Assembly (NCBI GenBank): GCA_029864095.1
Contig: JAOTUB010000023.1
Coordinates: 1-37,527, forward strand
Length of the DNA stretch: 37,527 bases
From: Gammaproteobacteria bacterium
GTDB taxonomy: Bacteria > Pseudomonadota > Gammaproteobacteria > Steroidobacterales > Woeseiaceae
Direction: 5' to 3'
The position numbers were made by a program, and so were the translations under genes. Each line of letters opens with the position of its first letter. Within the stretch, counting starts at the first letter, position 1. The notes under the pieces are model-generated. The model did no database searches, was not told where the DNA came from, and was given only the letters and a program-made list of their open reading frames with translations. Below are positions 34,217 through 37,527 of the stretch, one piece after another.

Positions 34217-34945
34217 TTACTGCTCGACCAGCGCGTTCTTCTTGTCGATGAGCGCGCGAATATTCGAGAGCGATGCGATCGCCATATAAATAGGCAACAG
34301 AAAGCCTTTTTCATTGAGATCAGCGAGTGCACTGCCATCGAGCCCTGCCAATGCGTCTTCGTTGATGGTGTGAAAACCCATGAGGCGATTCTGCGAACCG
34401 TCATTGAGTTCGATATCCAACGCGACCGACTCCAGCAAGTCGCGTTCCACCAGTTCCTTGATAAACAGTTGATGGACTCCGTATCCCTCATTAATGGTAT
34501 TCAGGATAGAGTTGATGCGCTCGAGGTACGCGCTGATACCGCCGTGCGCCAGAAATACGGCTTCTCCCTCGCTGTCGCTGATTCGCGGACTATCGATATC
34601 CAGGTGGATGACTGGCGCTTTGTCGGAGCTACCGCTTCCCGCAGGCTGCTGAAACCCTATCAGGAACGGCTCGCGCTCCACGGTCAGGGGAATATAACTG
34701 GCATCCCACCCTGCATCGCTCAGAAACAGGTTTTCCTTGTCTACGAAACCGAACAGGGCGACAGCGATAAATTCACCATCCTTGGGCCCCTTCCTGAAAA
34801 AGATCGGATAGTGTGCCTGGATGCTGCGGAATTCCCAGGAAAACGTGATCGCGAACTGCACGTCGTCGCCGTACTCTGCCGACCGTGCCGTGATCACTTT
34901 AAGATCTTTGTGATCGACGTTATTTAACAAGACATGGTTTGGCAT
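34217..34945 (-). CDS. sapC: SapC family protein
   Basis: The 242-aa protein matches SapC-like proteins found with TonB receptors: HVLLNNVDHKDLKVI at the start, SWEFRSIQAHYPIFFRK, LFLSDAGWDASYIPLTVEREPFLIGF, and HLDIDSPRISDSEGEAVFLAHGG. The name comes from a Campylobacter S-layer-associated protein, and its role here is uncertain. No signal peptide is visible. It begins 72 bp after the terminator hairpin that follows TonB receptor 3, and runs into the cupin and halogenase genes with short gaps. A CAGG about nine bases before the ATG serves as a modest ribosome site. Confidence 0.93.
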   Translation of the reverse strand: MPNHVLLNNVDHKDLKVITARSAEYGDDVQFAITFSWEFRSIQAHYPIFFRKGPKDGEFIAVALFGFVDKENLFLSDAGWDASYIPLTVEREPFLIGFQQPAGSGSSDKAPVIHLDIDSPRISDSEGEAVFLAHGGISAYLERINSILNTINEGYGVHQLFIKELVERDLLESVALDIELNDGSQNRLMGFHTINEDALAGLDGSALADLNEKGFLLPIYMAIASLSNIRALIDKKNALVEQ

Positions 34946-35016
34946 ACACAGCCTGCACGTGTGAGTGTGATGGGGTTCGCAAACGAGTTTATCAGCAAGC
35001 CCAGCTTCTGAGATAG

Positions 35017-35048
35017 AAAAAAGCCGCTGGTATCAGCGGCTTTTTCTT
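35017..35048 (-). terminator. Hairpin terminator/attenuator between TonB receptor 3 and sapC
   Basis: A 12-bp stem (core GCCGCTG/CAGCGGC extended by five A-T pairs) with loop GTAT is followed on the minus strand by six T. It lies 42 bp after the receptor stop and 72 bp before sapC. No strong promoter is visible between it and sapC, so partial read-through may set sapC operon expression below that of the receptor. The hairpin is symmetric and could also act on plus-strand transcripts. Confidence 0.85.
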
Positions 35049-35062
35049 ATAACAGCTGTTAT
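35049..35062. repeat. 14-bp perfect palindrome after TonB receptor 3
   Basis: ATAACAGCTGTTAT is fully self-complementary and touches the terminator hairpin. It lies 28 bp past the receptor stop. It is too short and AT-rich to be a terminator itself; it could be a regulator site or chance. Confidence 0.45.
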
Positions 35063-35089
35063 GAACGCGTCACAACACTCCAGATAACT

Positions 35090-37527
35090 CTACTGGAAGT
35101 CGTACCGCGCACCGATCATGTAACGTGGACCCGTCTGCGTGACAAACGCGGCAGCATTCGGCACCCGGTAGAACGATCGTGTGTACTCGTCCGTCAGGTT
35201 GATGCCTTCGACGAAGACCGTCAGCTGGTCGTTCACGTTGTAACTCACGTTTCCGTCCAGCTGCCCGTACGATTCCACGAAGTGTGGATTCGCCGCACCT
35301 GCGCCGTCAAACCTTCCGATCAGGTACTCGTCGCGCCAGTTATAGGCAAGTCTCGTCGACCAATCATCGTTCTCAAAGAACACGACGAGGTTCGCCGAGT
35401 CGCTGATGCCTTCGAGCACAAACTGCTGGTTGGGGTCTGTGATGTCGTAGTTATTGTCGGCATCGACCTTCGTGTAGTTAGCGCTGACGCCGAAGCCCGT
35501 GTCGCCGAACAGATGCTGAACCGCCAGTTCCCAGCCGTCGACACCTTCGTTACCCGCATTCACAGGCACCGAAATAGTGAACTCGAACGGCGGATCTTCC
35601 CCGGGGATGCCCCGGATCGTGCCGGCCACCGGATCGACCTCAGGCGTGTTGCCGTAATTCGCAAAAATGTACGCCCGAATTGCGTCATTGTCGCCGACAC
35701 CTCCGGTCGCGGCATTCGCCTCATCGTATCTGGCGCCCGCACCCGGGTGCGGCAGATCGAACGGCGTTCCCGTTACGGTGCCGATGGAAACGTAGTTGTC
35801 GATGTCCTTGTTGAAGTAACTGAGCGACGCGTAGCTTCCCGAACCGTAGTACCACTCGAACGAAAGGTCGATATTGGTTGACTCAAGCGGCAGCAGGCCC
35901 GGATCGCCCTGGTTGCCGCTACCGAAATCCCGGCGCACCAGAGTCGCAAGCGTCTGTCCGCCCTGGATGTCGCTCCAGCCCGGCCGACCAATCGTCTCGC
36001 TGTAGCCAAGGCGTAGGATCATGTCCTCGGCAACTTCGACGTTGAAGTCCAAGCTAGGCAACACGTAGTCATAGTCACCCTTGAGCTTCGTGAAGTCGTT
36101 GCCCGCCGTGATAACGCTGAACTCGTTCGCAGCCGCCCACTCGATGTATTGCGGGACCGGCACCAATGCCTCGGACGTGACGTCCGTCTTCTCATAACGC
36201 ACGCCGGCCGCCAGATTTGCAGGCTTGCCGCCGATCTCGAAACTCGCGTTGAACTGCAGGTAGGCCGCCGTGGATTCTTCTTTCGTGCGCAAATCGGTGT
36301 CCCAGTCGCGCGTTGCTCCCCAGCGACTCAACGGTGCTACCGCCGCCCTCGCCGCCTCTATAGCACGGTCGAAGTCGACACGAATGAACTCGTTGAACAA
36401 GCGGTTATCGCTGGAGCCCGAAATATTGTTGAAATATTTTCTGACGTTATCGACGGTGAACAGAGAGTCGTCGTAGTCGGCCGGAGAACCTGCGCCGCCC
36501 CAGGTGTCGGCTTGAACCGTTGAAAACGCCGACTGATTGTCGACTTCCGTGAGCATTACGCCGAAGTCGAGGCTGTACGCATCGTCATCGAAGAAGTAGC
36601 TGCCGCTCAAATGCAGCTGATCAACCGTGTTGTTAGAGAAACCATTGCGGAACGCCGATCCGGTCGTAAACGTCTGCGCAGGGTCGATACCCGTTGTGCC
36701 CGGCGCGAGCTCCACTTCAAAGACCGGAAAATCCCTGTCCCAGTGGGTGGTCGTGGTGCCGCGGTAGAAGCCGAAGAAACCAACGGCGTTGCCGGTACCG
36801 TACTGGCTTGCCTGCTGGGACTCCGATTCCGACGAGTGGAAGTCCAGCGCGAAGCTCAGGTTGTCGCTCGGTTCCCACTGCAGGTTGAGACCAAGGGAAT
36901 TCAGCTCATGGTTGACGCCGTAGTTACCGGTATTGCCGCCGAAGTCGCCGTTGGGATCGGGGTTATTTGGATCAAGCGGGTCGCGAACCTCCGAGTAAGA
37001 AATCGGACCGGCAACGGGCCCATCGGTCCAGCTCGAAATCGTCGTCGGACTGAAGCCGTTCCATGCCGAAAGTTCGGCGCGCTGCGTCAGGATCTCGTTC
37101 TCCGAGTACGTGTAATCGAGCGTCGCGGTCACGGTATCCGTGGGCGCGAACTGCAGTACGAGCTGACCGTTCGTCCTCTCGCGCTGAATATCGTTGAACG
37201 TATAGGCCAGGTTCTGGGGTACCTGGTAAGGGCCGGTTGGCCGATTTTCGGTCGTCGTGCCGTTACTGCCCTCAACCGGCAGGTTGCCCCAGCCACAGCA
37301 GGAGCCGTCGCCGATATTGGTGCGAAAACCGCTGGATGCGCCGGCCTGGTTGTAGCCGAGGTTCCGGTCCTGGTAGCTCGCCGAGATGCCGACACCAAAC
37401 TTGCCGTCTGCAAAGGTATTGCTGAATATGCCGGAGAGTTCCGGCGTGACGTCGTCACCGTTCTCGACGGAGCTGTCCAACACGGCCTTCGCACCAACGC
37501 TCAGTACCATGTCCGCGTTGTCTAACG
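35090..37527 (-). CDS. TonB-dependent receptor 3, partial (runs off right edge)
   Basis: The frame is open to the window edge, so the N-terminal signal, TonB box and plug lie outside. The 812 codons present start within the late plug or first strands (LDNADMVLSVGAKAVLDSS), and I do not treat the internal ATG at 37510 as the start. The barrel has typical strands such as LVLQFAPTDTVTATLDYTYSENEIL, LAAGVRYEKTDVTSEALVPVP, and LRLGYSETIGRPGWSDIQGG; the SETIGRP segment is a signature of Caulobacter/Xanthomonas-type receptors. It ends PRYMIGARYDFQ, with the aromatic one residue before the end. As the first gene of the SapC-cupin-halogenase set, it likely imports an oligosaccharide or glycoconjugate. 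Confidence 0.93.
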   Translation of the reverse strand, partial: LDNADMVLSVGAKAVLDSSVENGDDVTPELSGIFSNTFADGKFGVGISASYQDRNLGYNQAGASSGFRTNIGDGSCCGWGNLPVEGSNGTTTENRPTGPYQVPQNLAYTFNDIQRERTNGQLVLQFAPTDTVTATLDYTYSENEILTQRAELSAWNGFSPTTISSWTDGPVAGPISYSEVRDPLDPNNPDPNGDFGGNTGNYGVNHELNSLGLNLQWEPSDNLSFALDFHSSESESQQASQYGTGNAVGFFGFYRGTTTTHWDRDFPVFEVELAPGTTGIDPAQTFTTGSAFRNGFSNNTVDQLHLSGSYFFDDDAYSLDFGVMLTEVDNQSAFSTVQADTWGGAGSPADYDDSLFTVDNVRKYFNNISGSSDNRLFNEFIRVDFDRAIEAARAAVAPLSRWGATRDWDTDLRTKEESTAAYLQFNASFEIGGKPANLAAGVRYEKTDVTSEALVPVPQYIEWAAANEFSVITAGNDFTKLKGDYDYVLPSLDFNVEVAEDMILRLGYSETIGRPGWSDIQGGQTLATLVRRDFGSGNQGDPGLLPLESTNIDLSFEWYYGSGSYASLSYFNKDIDNYVSIGTVTGTPFDLPHPGAGARYDEANAATGGVGDNDAIRAYIFANYGNTPEVDPVAGTIRGIPGEDPPFEFTISVPVNAGNEGVDGWELAVQHLFGDTGFGVSANYTKVDADNNYDITDPNQQFVLEGISDSANLVVFFENDDWSTRLAYNWRDEYLIGRFDGAGAANPHFVESYGQLDGNVSYNVNDQLTVFVEGINLTDEYTRSFYRVPNAAAFVTQTGPRYMIGARYDFQ

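Noticed and set aside
34946..35016. Search for a LacI-type operator in front of sapC
   Set aside because: Only AAACGAGTTT was found, which does not fit TGNAANCGNTTNCA; control of sapC by the local LacI is not supported here.
36611..37525. Plus-strand open frame of 304 codons opposite TonB receptor 3
   Set aside because: Arg/Val-rich shadow of the receptor barrel.
1..37527. CRISPR arrays, tRNA or rRNA genes, insertion sequences, integrase or phage genes
   Set aside because: No regular direct repeats, cloverleaf-like sequences, rRNA motifs, transposase or integrase frames were seen.

Overview
The window reads as a chromosomal segment of a free-living, Gram-negative heterotroph, most likely a marine or sediment gammaproteobacterium. 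The grounds are moderately high GC, three large TonB-dependent receptors (one cut by the window edge), an RND pump and a MacAB-like pump, a SapC/cupin/tryptophan-halogenase cassette typical of polysaccharide-using proteobacteria, and a branched-chain keto-acid dehydrogenase operon. A family such as Woeseiaceae is only a guess. No rRNA, tRNA, CRISPR array, phage gene or insertion sequence was recognised.

Layout. 1-294: start of an L,D-transpeptidase-like gene running off the left edge, divergent from a DUF885 metallopeptidase-like gene (373-2142). 2316-6480: RND permease followed by its membrane-fusion protein, closed by a strong terminator. 6569-11922: TonB receptor 1 with its own promoter, a TIGR02466-type 2OG-Fe(II) oxygenase, and a divergent two-gene operon (small secreted protein plus a CotH-kinase-like secreted protein). 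12008-14710: TonB receptor 2, with a LacI-type palindrome upstream. 15142-21125, all minus strand: membrane-fusion protein, ABC ATPase, two FtsX-like permeases and a TPR-sulfotransferase. 21167-26367: a divergent Lrp/AsnC regulator and a leucine dehydrogenase-E1alpha-E1beta-E2 operon for branched-chain amino acid catabolism. Three evenly spaced inverted repeats lie between the regulator and the dehydrogenase. 26351-28151: an outer-membrane barrel gene coupled by ATGA to a secreted unknown protein whose frame is broken at a seven-T run. 28248-37527: a carbohydrate-utilisation locus on the minus strand. It runs TonB receptor 3, terminator, SapC, JmjC-like cupin, flavin-dependent tryptophan halogenase, LacI regulator, clan GH-A glycoside hydrolase, phytanoyl-CoA dioxygenase-like enzyme, and a decayed sugar-porter remnant.

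How the parts fit. The Lrp-like protein probably senses branched-chain amino acids and controls leucine dehydrogenase and the BCKDH subunits; E3 must come from elsewhere. The right-hand locus looks like glycan uptake (TonB receptor), hydrolysis (GH-A) and repression (LacI, with a perfect operator on its own promoter). SapC, the cupin, the halogenase and the PhyH-type enzyme have no assigned role in glycan use, which makes them the most interesting unexplained part. The sugar-porter remnant suggests the locus has lost its inner-membrane transporter here.
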